The notes: generated by a model not told the origin, from the sequence alone. A stretch of DNA of 64,000 bases from Porphyrobacter sp. CACIAM 03H1 (GCF_002215495.1 NZ_CP021378.1:2604764-2668763), one strand, 5' to 3'; numbered from the stretch's first letter, positions 8,426 to 18,418 are shown. Translations and numbers: made by a program.

Positions 8426-8839
8426 ATGCCCGAAAGCCTTACGCCTTTTCTTGCGCTCGCCGGTGGCGGGCTTCTCGCCGGGGTCGCCGCGATCCTGATG
8501 ATCGCGCTGCGCCCCGGCGCGCCCGGCAATGCGCTGCTCGCCGGCACCCTGTCGGCAGGCTTCGCCGGGTTCACCGCTGTCACCATCGCCAGCGAGGGCG
8601 TGTTTCCGGTGATCCTCAACCACACCGGCAACCTCTGGGGCGTGCAGGTGTGGTGGGACCTGCTGTTCTCGCTCGGCGTCGCCTTCTTCCTGATCCTGCC
8701 GCGTGCCCGGGCGCAGGGGATGAACGTGCCCGCGTGGACCGCCTTCGTCCTCGCCACCGCCAGCATCGGCCTCTTGGCGATGGCCGCGCGGCTGTTCTGG
8801 CTCGAACAGGACGGCGCAAAGCAGGCCGTGCCCGCATAA
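8426..8839 (+). CDS. Small integral membrane protein, TetR-linked
   Basis: 137 aa from the ATG at 8426 (AGAGGA lies 10 bases upstream). Four hydrophobic segments are visible at about 7-28, 36-60, 72-90 and 100-120, so it is an inner-membrane protein. No catalytic motif or family is recognised. It is the only gene downstream of the operator cluster on this strand before a membrane glycosyltransferase 46 bp further on, so it is the likely primary target of the divergent TetR regulator. Confidence 0.75.
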   Translation: MPESLTPFLALAGGGLLAGVAAILMIALRPGAPGNALLAGTLSAGFAGFTAVTIASEGVFPVILNHTGNLWGVQVWWDLLFSLGVAFFLILPRARAQGMNVPAWTAFVLATASIGLLAMAARLFWLEQDGAKQAVPA

Positions 8840-8885
8840 TCGCGCTTGCCCGCGGGGCTGGCCGTCCTTAAGCGCCGGCCCCGTC

Positions 8886-10220
8886 ATGGCCGAGGCGCAA
8901 GCGACCCTCTCCCCCGCCGCCACCCCGCCCCCGCGCCCGCGCGATCCGCTGGCGTGGATCGCCGCGCTGACCGGCCTCTTCGCGCTGCTCACCGGCTGGC
9001 GGCTCGGCATCCCCTCGATCGAGTATTTCGACGAGGTCCACTACGTCCCCGCCGCACGCGAGATCCTCGCCCTGATCGAGGGCGGGCACGGGGCCTATCG
9101 CAACCGCGAGCACCCGCTGCTGGCGAAGGAGCTGATCGCGCTCGGCATGGCGGTGTTCGGCGACAATCCGCTCGGCTGGCGGGTGGTGCCGTGGCTCGCC
9201 GGGGTGCTGGCTTATTTCGCGGCGCTGCGGGCGCTGTGGCACGCCAGCCGCGACCGCTTCGCCACCCTCGCCTTCGGCGTGCTGCTGGCGACGGGCTTCC
9301 ACCTCTTCATCCACGCCCGCATCGCCATGCTCGACATGGTCATGATCGCCGCGCTGGCGAGCGCCGCGTGGAACTTCGCCGCCGCCTGCGCCCAGCCCGA
9401 ACAGGGCCGCTGGCGCCTCGCGCTGACCGGAATCGCCCTCGGCTGCGCGCTGGGGGCGAAGTGGAACGCGATACCGCTCGCGATGATGCCGGGGATCACC
9501 TTCTTCCTCGCCCGCCTCGCCGCCGGACGCCGCCGCCTGTTCCTCAGCCGCCGCGGCGCGCCGGTGCCGGGGATCACGCTGGTCGAGGCCTTCGTGTGGC
9601 TCGGGATCGTGCCGCTTGCCGTCTATGCCGCGACCTTCATTCCCGGTTACTGGCTGGCCGAGTATCTCCACCCCTCCCCGCTCGCGGAAAAGGGGCTGAT
9701 CGGGCTGCACCGCGAGATCTTCGAGCTGCAGAGCCAGCTCATGACCCCGCACCGCTACATGAGCCAGTGGCCGCAATGGGTGCTGAACACGCGCGGGATC
9801 TGGTATCTCTACGAGGTCGTCGACGGGGCGCAGCGCGGGGTGCTGCTGGTCGGCAATCCGCTGACGATGTGGCTCGGCCTGCCGGCGCTGGCGTGGTGTC
9901 TTGCGGCGGGCGTGTGGCGGCGCGAGCCGGCGCGGCTGGCGGCGGCGCTGGGCTATGCGGCAAGCCTCGGCCTGTGGCTGGTCGCGCCCAAGCCGGTGCA
10001 GTTCTACTATCACTATTTCGCGCCGAGCTTCTTCCTGCTCGCTGCCCTCGCGCTGGCGTGCAGCGATCTGAGGCGCCTGCCTTACGGCACCTGGATCGCC
10101 TGCGGCATCCCCGCCGCCTCGGCCGGGGTCTTCGCCTTCTTCTTCCCGATCATCGCCGCCCTGCCGCTGAAGGGGCCGAACAGCTTCGTCACCTGGATGT
10201 GGCTGGCCGGATGGTGGTGA
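8886..10220 (+). CDS. PMT/ArnT-like membrane glycosyltransferase (dolichyl-phosphate-mannose-protein mannosyltransferase family)
   Basis: 444 aa, about ten hydrophobic segments. The first periplasmic loop contains YFDEVHYVPAAREIL with the Asp-Glu pair characteristic of GT-C family protein O-mannosyltransferases, and EHPLLAKELIALG follows as in that family. GT-C enzymes move a sugar from a polyprenyl-phosphate donor to a protein or lipid on the periplasmic side. The convergent neighbour encodes a GT2 with a GtrA domain that could make such a donor. The acceptor is unknown. Confidence 0.85.
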   Translation: MAEAQATLSPAATPPPRPRDPLAWIAALTGLFALLTGWRLGIPSIEYFDEVHYVPAAREILALIEGGHGAYRNREHPLLAKELIALGMAVFGDNPLGWRVVPWLAGVLAYFAALRALWHASRDRFATLAFGVLLATGFHLFIHARIAMLDMVMIAALASAAWNFAAACAQPEQGRWRLALTGIALGCALGAKWNAIPLAMMPGITFFLARLAAGRRRLFLSRRGAPVPGITLVEAFVWLGIVPLAVYAATFIPGYWLAEYLHPSPLAEKGLIGLHREIFELQSQLMTPHRYMSQWPQWVLNTRGIWYLYEVVDGAQRGVLLVGNPLTMWLGLPALAWCLAAGVWRREPARLAAALGYAASLGLWLVAPKPVQFYYHYFAPSFFLLAALALACSDLRRLPYGTWIACGIPAASAGVFAFFFPIIAALPLKGPNSFVTWMWLAGWW

Positions 10221-10227
10221 CCTGCCT

Positions 10228-10256
10228 CGTCATTGCGAGCGCTCCTCGCAATGACG
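10228..10256. terminator. Bidirectional hairpin between convergent glycosyltransferase genes
   Basis: CGTCATTGCGAG and CTCGCAATGACG form a perfect 12-bp stem around a 5-nt loop, placed in the 45-bp gap between two convergent genes. It has no clear T-run, but position suggests a shared terminator. The sequence resembles a widespread alphaproteobacterial intergenic repeat beginning CGTCATTGCGAG (recollection, not searched). Confidence 0.55.
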
Positions 10257-10265
10257 AAGCCTAGT

Positions 10266-11453
10266 TCAGAACCTTCCCCACACGAAGCGGCTCGACAGGG
10301 CGTAGTTCCACACCGAGCCGACCACGATCCCCGCTAGCGCCGACAGCGCCCAGAACACGCCCTGGCCTTCCATGAAGGTCGCGATCGCGACATTGGCGAA
10401 GGCCCCGACCGCGCAGGTCGCGATGAAGCCGAGCCAGCCCCGCAGCAGCGGGACGAAGCCCACCAGCCGCTTGTCGCGGTAGGTCAGCCAGTTGTTGAGC
10501 CAGAAGTTGAAGCTCATCGCCACCAGCACGGCGGCGGTCTGGGCGATGGAGAACCGCTCCCCCAGCGCAAAGAGCAGCACCGAGAGCACCGCGAAGTGCA
10601 CCACCACGCCCAGCGCGCCGACGGTGCCGAACAGGGCGAAGCGGGTCGGGATCACCCGCCCGAGGGTCTTGTCATAGAGCCCGGCGAGGAAATCGAACAG
10701 AATGGCGCGGTCCAGCTTGCTTTCTCCTTCCCGGCGGGCGGCGAAGTTCAGAGGGAATTCCTTCACTTTCATCGGCTCGTCGGCGGTCGCGAGCAGATCG
10801 AGCAGGATCTTGAAGCCGATCGCCGAAAGTCGCGGCGCGAGCGCGCGGGCGGTGGCGGCGGACAGCATGAAATAGCCGCTCATCGGGTCGCTGAGTTCGA
10901 CGCCGGTGATCTTGCGCGCAATGGCGTTGGCGTAGGTCGAAAGCTTTTCGCGCTCGGGCGCGGCCCAGTCGGCGGTGCTCGCCCCTTCGGCAAAGCGGCT
11001 GGCGACGCAGATCTCGGCCTCGCCCGCCTTGAGCGCTGCGAGCATCCCCGGCAGCAGCGCGGGATCGTGCTGGTGGTCGGCGTCCATCACCGCCACGAAG
11101 GGCGCCGCGGTGGCGCAGAAGCCCTCGATCGCGGCACTGGCAAGGCCCCGACGCCCGATGCGCTGGATCACCCGCACCCGCGGGTCAGCGAGCGCGAGGG
11201 CGCGGGCCTCGTCGGCCGTGCCGTCCTTGCTGTCGTCGTCGACGATGATCACTTCCCAGCGCGCCGCCGTGCCGATCGCGCGGTCGATCCGCTCGACCAG
11301 CGGGGCAAGGTTGCCGCTCTCGTTGAGGGTGGGCAGGATGATCGCGAGATCGAGCGTCATGGGTGCGGGTGCCGGCCAGCTTTCGGCGAGGTCGTCCTCG
11401 CAGGCGTCGGCGCGCAGGAAGAAGGGCTGTTCCATGCCCCCCATGTGCACCAT
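10266..11453 (-). CDS. Polyprenyl-phosphate glycosyltransferase GT2 with C-terminal GtrA domain
   Basis: 395 aa. The cytoplasmic GT2 catalytic domain spans about 32-260 with ILPTLNESGNLAPLV, the nucleotide-binding EVIIVDDDSKDGT and the metal-binding VMDADHQHDP. It is followed by a four-helix GtrA-like membrane domain (about 265-390). This architecture matches dolichol-phosphate mannosyltransferase-type enzymes that make polyprenyl-P-sugar and flip it. Several Met codons precede the catalytic domain; the true start may be 11453, 11444 or as late as 11360. The product could feed the adjacent GT-C enzyme. Confidence 0.88.
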   Translation of the reverse strand: MVHMGGMEQPFFLRADACEDDLAESWPAPAPMTLDLAIILPTLNESGNLAPLVERIDRAIGTAARWEVIIVDDDSKDGTADEARALALADPRVRVIQRIGRRGLASAAIEGFCATAAPFVAVMDADHQHDPALLPGMLAALKAGEAEICVASRFAEGASTADWAAPEREKLSTYANAIARKITGVELSDPMSGYFMLSAATARALAPRLSAIGFKILLDLLATADEPMKVKEFPLNFAARREGESKLDRAILFDFLAGLYDKTLGRVIPTRFALFGTVGALGVVVHFAVLSVLLFALGERFSIAQTAAVLVAMSFNFWLNNWLTYRDKRLVGFVPLLRGWLGFIATCAVGAFANVAIATFMEGQGVFWALSALAGIVVGSVWNYALSSRFVWGRF

Positions 11454-11494
11454 AATCCTTTATAAACCATAACGCGCAGGGCCCCCGGGCCGCG

Positions 11495-12553
11495 TCAGAG
11501 CCGGTCGCGCACCGCGGCGCCGATCGCCGCCGTGCCGTGGCTGCCGCCGAGATCGCCCCCGAGGATGCCGTCGGCGAGCGTGCGCGCCACCGCCGCCTCG
11601 ATCCGCGCCGCCTCGGCCTCGCGGGCGAAGGAGTGGCGCAGCATCATCGCGGCGGAAAGGATGGTCGCCATCGGGTTGGCCTTGCCCTGCCCCGCAATAT
11701 CAGGGGCGGAGCCGTGGATCGGCTCATAGAGGCCAAAGGTGCCGAATTCCGTCTGCCGCTCGCCGAGCGAGGCGGACGGCAGCAGCCCGATCGAGCCGAC
11801 CGCCGCGCTGGCGAGGTCAGAGAGGATGTCGCCGAACAGGTTGCCGGTCAGCACCACGCCGAAACGGTCGGGGTGGCTCACCACCTGCATTGCGGCATTG
11901 TCGACATACATGTGATCGTGCGCGACGCCCGGATATTCGGCGGCGACCTCCACCACCACGTCGCGCCACAGCTGGCTGGTTTCGAGCACGTTGGCCTTGT
12001 CGACGCTGGTGAGTGTCTGGCCGCTCGCCTGCGCCGCGCGGAAGGCGACATGGGCGATGCGGCGCACCTCGTGCTCGGCATAGGACATGGCGTCCCAGCC
12101 CTCGCGCTCGCCCGCATCGGTGGTGCGGCGGCCCTTGGCACCGAAATAGACGTCGCCGGTCAGCTCGCGCACGATCAGCATATCGAGCCCGCCCGCGATG
12201 TCGGCGCGCAGGGGGGAGAGGCGCTCCAGCCCCGCGAAGACCCGCGCCGGACGCAGGTTGGCGAAGAGGCCAAGTTCCTTCCTCAAACCGAGGATCGCCT
12301 GCTCGGGGCGCAGGTGCCGCTCGAGCGCATCGCAGGCCGGATCGCCGACCGCGCCGAACAGGATCGCGTCGGCCGCGCGGGCCATGTCCAGGGTCTCCTG
12401 CGGGAGCGGGTGACCATGGCGATGCCAGGCCGCGCCGCCGACATCGCCGGTGAACAGCGTCAGGCCCGGCAGGCCCAGCATCTCGAGCACGGCGACCGCC
12501 TCTGCGGTGACCTCGGGGCCGATCCCGTCGCCGGGCAGAACTGCGATCTTCAT
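11495..12553 (-). CDS. leuB: 3-isopropylmalate dehydrogenase
   Basis: 352 aa from the ATG at 12553. The N-terminus MKIAVLPGDGIGPEVTAEAV, the substrate-binding arginines in ELGLFANLRPA and VRELTGDVYFG, and the Mg-binding Asp cluster near LFGDILSDLAS are all LeuB hallmarks; EPIHGSAPDIAGQGKANP is the NAD-binding signature. It oxidatively decarboxylates 3-isopropylmalate in leucine synthesis. The start lies 3 bp from the recO stop, so the pair is probably cotranscribed. Confidence 0.96.
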   Translation of the reverse strand: MKIAVLPGDGIGPEVTAEAVAVLEMLGLPGLTLFTGDVGGAAWHRHGHPLPQETLDMARAADAILFGAVGDPACDALERHLRPEQAILGLRKELGLFANLRPARVFAGLERLSPLRADIAGGLDMLIVRELTGDVYFGAKGRRTTDAGEREGWDAMSYAEHEVRRIAHVAFRAAQASGQTLTSVDKANVLETSQLWRDVVVEVAAEYPGVAHDHMYVDNAAMQVVSHPDRFGVVLTGNLFGDILSDLASAAVGSIGLLPSASLGERQTEFGTFGLYEPIHGSAPDIAGQGKANPMATILSAAMMLRHSFAREAEAARIEAAVARTLADGILGGDLGGSHGTAAIGAAVRDRL

Positions 12554-12555
12554 TG

Positions 12556-13155
12556 TCACCCCATGCGCTCGAGCCGCTCGGTCAGCAGCTTGCGCGCGCC
12601 CATAACATCGCTTTTCGGCCCTGCAAGCAGGTAGTGCGCGAGGCGCTTGCCGAGGCTTGCCAGTTGCGCCATCTGCCCCGCCCAGTCGGGCGCGGGCGGC
12701 GGGGCCTGCCCGCCATAGCCCAGCTCGCTCAGCAGCAGCGTCTCGTAGGCGACCAGCCCGCTCACCCAGCCCCGCGCCGAGGGGGCGATGGCGACCGCCT
12801 CGAGCAGCGCATCGAGCGCGGCGTGGAGCGCGGGGTAAGGCTGGCGCTCGGGCAGCGCGGCCGCCGTCAGCGCGCAGGCCCACTGGATCGCGGACGCCGG
12901 CAGCGGCTCGGTGATGAGCGCCGCGCGCGAGTGCTCCAGCTCCAGGCGCGCAAAGGGCAGCTGGCTCCCGGGCCGCGTGGTGAACTCCGCCGCGACGCGG
13001 TTGCCCGGCACCATCACCGCGCGCATCTGCCGCCCCCGCCCGCCCGCGACATAGGCCGCGACCAGCCCCTGCTCGCGGGTCAGCAGGCGCACCATCGCAC
13101 CCGTCTCGCCCTGCTGGCGCGAGGCGAGCACGATCGCCGCGGCGCGCTGGCTCAT
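12556..13155 (-). CDS. recO: DNA repair protein RecO
   Basis: 199 aa from the ATG at 13155 (MSQRAAAIVLASRQQGETGA). The N-terminal OB fold shows the RecO pattern LASRQQGETGAMVRLLTREQGLVAAYVAGG, followed by the helical C-terminal domain. RecO acts with RecR and RecF to load RecA on gapped DNA. At 199 aa it is shorter than the E. coli protein (242 aa), and the zinc-finger cysteines found in some homologues are absent. leuB starts 3 bp after its stop. Confidence 0.85.
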   Translation of the reverse strand: MSQRAAAIVLASRQQGETGAMVRLLTREQGLVAAYVAGGRGRQMRAVMVPGNRVAAEFTTRPGSQLPFARLELEHSRAALITEPLPASAIQWACALTAAALPERQPYPALHAALDALLEAVAIAPSARGWVSGLVAYETLLLSELGYGGQAPPPAPDWAGQMAQLASLGKRLAHYLLAGPKSDVMGARKLLTERLERMG

Positions 13156-13165
13156 GCCCGCCCGC

Positions 13166-15163
13166 TCATTCCCCTGCGCCGAGCCCGAGCTGCTGCTCGA
13201 CGAACTCGGCCTGCTTGCGGAAATAGAACAGCTGGTTGGCGAGCTTGCGCCAGCCGTGGCCCTCGTCGGGGATGCGGATGAAGGGCGCATCGATGCCGTT
13301 CGCGCGCAGGGTCTTCACCATCACCTCGGTCTCGTAGATGTCGATGCGCGGGTCCATCACCCCGTGCGAATAGAGCACCGGCACGCGGATCTGCCCGGCC
13401 TTCCGGATCGGTGAATTGACCTTGTAGAACTCGCGCCACTTCGGCTCGGTGATGTCGCCGTACTCGATCCGGTCGGCAGCCTTGAGGGCGGGCGAGGCGA
13501 TCTCGAGCGCGGTGATCCAGTCCGCCACCCCGAACAGCGAGACCCCGGCGGCGAATTCGCCCGGATATTCGGCCAGCACGGCGTTGACCATGTAGCCGCC
13601 ATAGGAGCCGCCCATCACCGCGGCGCGTTTGCCGTCAATCAGCCCGTCCTTCGCCAGCGCGGCCTTGAGATCGACGAGATCGCGCACCGAATCGAGCCGC
13701 CTCTCGCGATCGTCGAGCGTCGAATAGGTCCGCCCCAGCCCGGTCGAGCCGCGCACGTTGGGCTGGAACACCGCAAGGCCCCGCCCGGCGTGATACTGTG
13801 CGACCGGCTCGAAATTCGCCGCGCTCTGGCCCGAGGGCCCGCCGTGGACGTCGAACAGCACCGGCGGCGCCCCGGCCCCGCGCTTCGCGCCGGGGGGAAG
13901 ATAGAGCAGGCCCTGCAACTCCACCCCGTCGCGCGCCTTGTAGCGCACCACCTGCGGGCGGATCAGGCGGGCGGGATCGATCCCGGCGAGATTGGGCGCG
14001 AAGACCTCCCGCGCGGTGCCGCCTGCCGGATCGACGATCCAGATCGCGCCGGGCGTCGCCCAGCCGTTGACGGTGACGAGGAGCTTTGCCGGGCTGCCCT
14101 CGCAATCGAGCCGGTACTTGCCCTCGGGCAGCTGCGGCACCGCGAGCGCGCGGTTAGCGGTCCGGTCCCAGCCCTTGAGGGTGTCGAACCCGTCGCGGTT
14201 CTCGGTCCACAGCAGGTATTGGCCGTTCGCGCCGCACAGCTCGACATTCTCGACATCGCCGCCGGCAGCCGCGCCGGGGGCGACGACCTCCAGTCTGCCG
14301 CTCGCCACGTCGTAGCGGGTGAGCGCGCCGAATTCGCGGCCCTCGTTGCTGGAGAAATAGACCGAGACCGAATCCGGCGTCCAGGCAAAGCCGCCCAAGG
14401 TGTGGCTGGCGCGCTGCTCCACGGGGGGCTTGGCCACGGGCTTCAGCGCCTTGGTCGTGAGGTCGAGCAGGTAGAGGTTGTCGGCATCCTCGCCGACGAT
14501 GTCGGTCACCAGCGCATATTTTCCGTCTGGCGAGATCGACTGGGCGACAAGGCCGAGTTCCGACTGGACGATCAGCTCGCTCGCCCCTGCCAGCGTGCCG
14601 CGATAGATGTCGAACACGCCGGTTCCGCGCGCGGTCGAGGCGTAGATGTAGCTGCCGTCCGCCGCGAAATCGCCGAAGGCGCGGAAGTCGCCGCGCTGGG
14701 CCGGCAGGATCGCGGTCTCGCGCGCGCCGTCGGCGGTGATGGTGAAATAGCCGGGCTGCTCGTTGCCGTCGCGGTCGGCGGAATAGAACAGCGAAGTGCC
14801 GTCAGGGGTCCAGACCGGCGCGCCGACGCCGGTGCGGAATGTGAGCTGGCGCGGCTGGCCGCCCGCGACGGGCATGATCCACAGCTCGCTCTGGCCGGTC
14901 ACGTCCCAGGCGAAGGCGATCTGCGAGCCATCGGGCGAAAGCCGCGCCGCCCCCGCGCCGCCGGCGAGCAGGAAGCGGGCAATGTCGGCCGGGTATTCCC
15001 CCGCCCGCCCGATCGTGACCGCGCCGCCATCGGGCTCGATCGCCTCGATCGAAAGGTCCGCGCCCTTGGCCCCGCCGAAGCTTTCGGCCTTGTCCTGGGC
15101 GACAGACGGCGCGGCGCACAGGGCCAGCGCCGCAGCGGATGCGAGGAAGGGATAACGGATCAT
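13166..15163 (-). CDS. S9 family dipeptidyl/acylaminoacyl peptidase, secreted
   Basis: 665 aa. A signal peptide (ASAAALALCAAPSVAQ) precedes a WD40/TolB-like propeller (about 50-400), seen in repeats such as LSPDGSQIAFAWDV and WTPDGTSLFYSADRDG, and a C-terminal peptidase domain. The nucleophile is in GGSYGGYMVNA, the acid in HGVMDPRIDIYE and the His in PDEGHGW. It is a periplasmic serine exopeptidase for short peptides. recO follows 11 bp downstream, so the three genes peptidase-recO-leuB form a compact strand unit. Confidence 0.93.
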   Translation of the reverse strand: MIRYPFLASAAALALCAAPSVAQDKAESFGGAKGADLSIEAIEPDGGAVTIGRAGEYPADIARFLLAGGAGAARLSPDGSQIAFAWDVTGQSELWIMPVAGGQPRQLTFRTGVGAPVWTPDGTSLFYSADRDGNEQPGYFTITADGARETAILPAQRGDFRAFGDFAADGSYIYASTARGTGVFDIYRGTLAGASELIVQSELGLVAQSISPDGKYALVTDIVGEDADNLYLLDLTTKALKPVAKPPVEQRASHTLGGFAWTPDSVSVYFSSNEGREFGALTRYDVASGRLEVVAPGAAAGGDVENVELCGANGQYLLWTENRDGFDTLKGWDRTANRALAVPQLPEGKYRLDCEGSPAKLLVTVNGWATPGAIWIVDPAGGTAREVFAPNLAGIDPARLIRPQVVRYKARDGVELQGLLYLPPGAKRGAGAPPVLFDVHGGPSGQSAANFEPVAQYHAGRGLAVFQPNVRGSTGLGRTYSTLDDRERRLDSVRDLVDLKAALAKDGLIDGKRAAVMGGSYGGYMVNAVLAEYPGEFAAGVSLFGVADWITALEIASPALKAADRIEYGDITEPKWREFYKVNSPIRKAGQIRVPVLYSHGVMDPRIDIYETEVMVKTLRANGIDAPFIRIPDEGHGWRKLANQLFYFRKQAEFVEQQLGLGAGE

Positions 15164-15256
15164 GTATGAAGGCCCCCGGATGCATAGCGATCGGAAAGCC
15201 GGCAGATTAGTCGAACGCCCCGCGCGCGCAATCCCGCGCGGGTGCGGCAGGCGTGG

Positions 15257-15508
15257 CTATTCGCCCTTGGCCTTCGCCTCGAGGGCCGCGAGCCGCGCCT
15301 CGAGCGCATCGGCCTGCTCGCGCGCCTTCTGGGCCATCGCCTTGACCGTCTCGAACTCCTCGCGGGACACGAAATCGATGCCGCCGAAGGCCTCGCGCAT
15401 CCGCTCGCGCGCGCTTTCGCGGGCTTCGCGGGTCATGCCCGCCATCGTCCCGGCGGCGCTGTTGGCGAGTTTGACGAGGTCGGCGATGATCGGGTTCTGG
15501 CTCTGCAT
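15257..15508 (-). CDS. ubiK: UbiK-family ubiquinone biosynthesis accessory factor
   Basis: 83 aa from the ATG at 15508 (MQSQNPIIADLVKLANSAA). The C-terminus, about 45-80, is a coiled coil (EFETVKAMAQKAREQADALEARLAAL), the BMFP-type membrane-fusogenic architecture. UbiK binds UbiJ and lipid and assists the aerobic ubiquinone complex. The length and architecture fit; the assignment is by pattern, with no ubi neighbours in the window. Confidence 0.82.
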   Translation of the reverse strand: MQSQNPIIADLVKLANSAAGTMAGMTREARESARERMREAFGGIDFVSREEFETVKAMAQKAREQADALEARLAALEAKAKGE

Positions 15509-15596
15509 TCTCTCTTTTTGGGGGCGCTTGCGCTGAAGTGCAAGCACCCTCCTCGATCTCACGACCTGAAGGTCGCGTTGCTGGCCCGCTGTTCCC

Positions 15597-16145
15597 TCAG
15601 AACTCGACCTTGGTCGCCGCGCCGCTTGCGTCCTTGGGGCCGCCATCGGGGTTGGCGGCGATGAACTGGTAGTTGAGCACGCCCGCAAAGCACAGCCAGC
15701 CGAGATAGGGCAGCAGCAGCAGCGCCGCGCTGCGCCGGACCCGCGCGACCAGTGCCAGCGCGATGAGGAGGCTAGCGATCCCGACGCCCAGCACCATCAG
15801 CCCGGCGAACATGTCCTGCATCCCGAAGAACACCGCGGTCCAGCTCTGGGTTATGGCGAAGTGGATCGCGAAGGCGACCAGCGCCGCTCCCCGCCCGTGC
15901 GCGCCCCAGGCGCTCGCCACCAGCGCCAGCGCGAGGCCGATCAGCACGAACAGCACGCTCCACACGATCCCGAAGGCGGCGGGCGGCGGATAGGTGGCAG
16001 GCTTCACCAGCCCGGCGAACCACGGCGTGTCCGGTCCGCCCAGTTGCCCTGCGGCGAAGCCGATCAGCAGCACCAGCGGCACCATGAACAGCGCCCAGCG
16101 CAGGAAGCTGGCACGCAGCTGGGCAGGTGAGGCAAGTACGTTCAT
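15597..16145 (-). CDS. tspO: TspO/MBR family tryptophan-rich sensory protein
   Basis: 182 aa from the ATG at 16145 (MNVLASPAQLRASF). Five transmembrane helices are visible. Family motifs include WFAGLVKPATYPPPAAFGIVWSVLF after helix 1, the ALVAFAIHFAITQSWTAVFFG segment and the final LPYLGWLCFAGVLNYQF. TspO binds tetrapyrroles and cholesterol-like ligands and in photosynthetic alphaproteobacteria modulates pigment gene expression. No pigment genes are in this window. Confidence 0.93.
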   Translation of the reverse strand: MNVLASPAQLRASFLRWALFMVPLVLLIGFAAGQLGGPDTPWFAGLVKPATYPPPAAFGIVWSVLFVLIGLALALVASAWGAHGRGAALVAFAIHFAITQSWTAVFFGMQDMFAGLMVLGVGIASLLIALALVARVRRSAALLLLPYLGWLCFAGVLNYQFIAANPDGGPKDASGAATKVEF

Positions 16146-16441
16146 CGGCTTACGGTCTCCGGCAGGCGGGAGCGCCGCGATACCAGAGCCTTGCGCCAGC
16201 GCCAACTTTCGCGCCCGCGCTTGACCCGCATTGGGCCACGCTCCGCATCTCTACGGAGGGGGCCGGCAAAAATTGTGGTGAAATTTGGGCAGATCGTCAC
16301 GAAACCTTTGCAGGTGCCGCAATCTGTCTGCTAGAGGCTGCCACATTCCTGCCGTGATTCGAAAGCGCGTTGGCGGCAGGGAGTTCAAAATAACGCGCTT
16401 TGCTCATTACCGGCCCTGACCGGCCGATAGGGGAAATGACC

Positions 16442-16654
16442 ATGAAGAAGATCGCTCTCGTCGCCGTCGCCGGCCTCGCCCTCGCCACCGCCGCTTGCTC
16501 GAAGCCGGCTGAAGAAGCTGCCACCGAAGCCGACACCACCGCCGTCACCGAAGACGCGATGGCTGTCGAAACCCCGGCCGCTACCGAAACCCCGGCCGCT
16601 GACGCGATGGCTGCCGAAACCCCGGCCGCTACCGAGACCCCGGCTGCCGAGTAA
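16442..16654 (+). CDS. Small repeat-containing lipoprotein
   Basis: 70 aa. MKKIALVAVAGLALATAAC is a lipoprotein signal peptide with Cys19 as the lipidation site. The mature 50 residues are only Ala, Glu, Thr, Pro, Val, Asp and Met-rich, with a tandem 16-residue repeat of the form AMAxETPAATETPAAx. No fold is expected; it is probably an extended, negatively charged envelope tether. The ATG at 16442 is preferred over 16436 because GGGGA then sits 7 bases upstream. A strong terminator follows at 16721, so it is a monocistronic unit. Confidence 0.8.
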   Translation: MKKIALVAVAGLALATAACSKPAEEAATEADTTAVTEDAMAVETPAATETPAADAMAAETPAATETPAAE

Positions 16655-16720
16655 TCCTTCGGGCCCAGTGCCTCAAGGACTACCGGTTCCGGCCTAGCCG
16701 GAAACCAGGTTCAAGAAAGG

Positions 16721-16755
16721 CCGGTGGCAACCTTCGGGTTGCTGCCGGTCTTTTC
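16721..16755 (+). terminator. Rho-independent terminator with UUCG tetraloop
   Basis: CCGGTGGCAACC pairs with GGTTGCTGCCGG (12-bp stem with two G-U wobbles) around a TTCG loop, followed by a T-rich tail TCTTTTCTTT. It terminates the small lipoprotein gene and sits just before the end of convergent tlyA. A second smaller hairpin lies at about 16684-16706. Confidence 0.88.
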
Positions 16756-16763
16756 TTTCGTGC

Positions 16764-17528
<765 letters not shown>

Positions 17529-17563
17529 GGACAAGCACCGGCTGTAGCGCGCACAATGCCGGG

Positions 17564-18103
17564 ATGAAAGCCGCTCTCCCGCTTCTTGCCGGCGCCCTGC
17601 TGCTTGCCGGCTGCGTCGCCCCGACCAAGGCCCCGCCTCCGCCCGCCACCGCCACGGCGCCCCGCCCCGCTCCGGCGCGCCCCGCCCCCGCGCCGGCGGT
17701 CCCGCAGGCCCCACCGAGCGCGAACTGGATGGACGCGCCCGCCACGCCGGGCAACTGGCGCTTTGCGGCGCAGGGCACCCGCAGCGAGGCGAGTTTCTGG
17801 AGCGCAGGCGGGGCGCCGATGCTGCGCCTGCGCTGCGAGGCCGACGCCCGCCGCATCGTCCTCTCGCTCCCCGAAAGCGGCGCGAGGAGCCCGGTGGTGA
17901 CGCTGCGCACCGAGACGCTCACCCGCACGCTCGCGGCCCAGCCCGCAGGGCGCGAGACGCTGGCGGCGCTCGACCCGTCCGACCCGCTGCTCGATGCGAT
18001 GGCGCTGTCCAAGGGGCGCTTTGCCGTGGAGGCGGACGGGTTGCCGACGCTCTACCTGCCGAGCTGGGCCGAGGTTAGCCGGGTGATCGAGGATTGCCGC
18101 TGA
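17564..18103 (+). CDS. Hypothetical lipoprotein
   Basis: 179 aa from the ATG at 17564. The signal peptide MKAALPLLAGALLLAGC ends in a lipobox with Cys17. A Pro/Ala-rich linker follows (about 20-50), then a compact domain from about 53 (ANWMDAPATPGNWRFAAQG) to the end. No family is recognised with certainty. It starts 35 bp from tlyA in the opposite direction, so the two promoters overlap. Confidence 0.78.
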   Translation: MKAALPLLAGALLLAGCVAPTKAPPPPATATAPRPAPARPAPAPAVPQAPPSANWMDAPATPGNWRFAAQGTRSEASFWSAGGAPMLRLRCEADARRIVLSLPESGARSPVVTLRTETLTRTLAAQPAGRETLAALDPSDPLLDAMALSKGRFAVEADGLPTLYLPSWAEVSRVIEDCR

Positions 18104-18418
18104 ATGTTGTTTGCGCGCGTGCGCTCGCGGTCGCGGCGCGCGCCGGGGAGCAACGGCGCTTCCATCCGATTCCATACATTAATATCCACAGGGCTGTGCC
18201 CAGCCTGTCCACATCCCCCGGCGGCACGAAAAAGGCGCCCGAGGTTACCCCCTGGCGCCGGTCTGCCCGTCCTGTGCGGCGAGGTGCAATTATGACGCGG
18301 GAAAAGATTTATACAAGTCTTGTGGAAGCCCCCTCGATTAATCACATTGCACAACGAGGCCAGCGGCGAACGCGGCTCTCGGCCCCCGGTGAAACGCGGG
18401 GTCTGGCTCACAAGCGCG
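18104..18418. other. Intergenic leader region upstream of the mini-ORF transcript
   Basis: No convincing protein gene is seen here. The stretch has AT-richer patches (TTTATAC near 18309 and TTAATC near 18339) that could be promoter elements, an inverted GGCGCC pair at about 18234 and 18254, and a short CCCCGG/CGGGG hairpin just before the Shine-Dalgarno of the mini-ORF. It probably contains the promoter and 5' part of the small transcript that ends at 18579. Confidence 0.4.
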
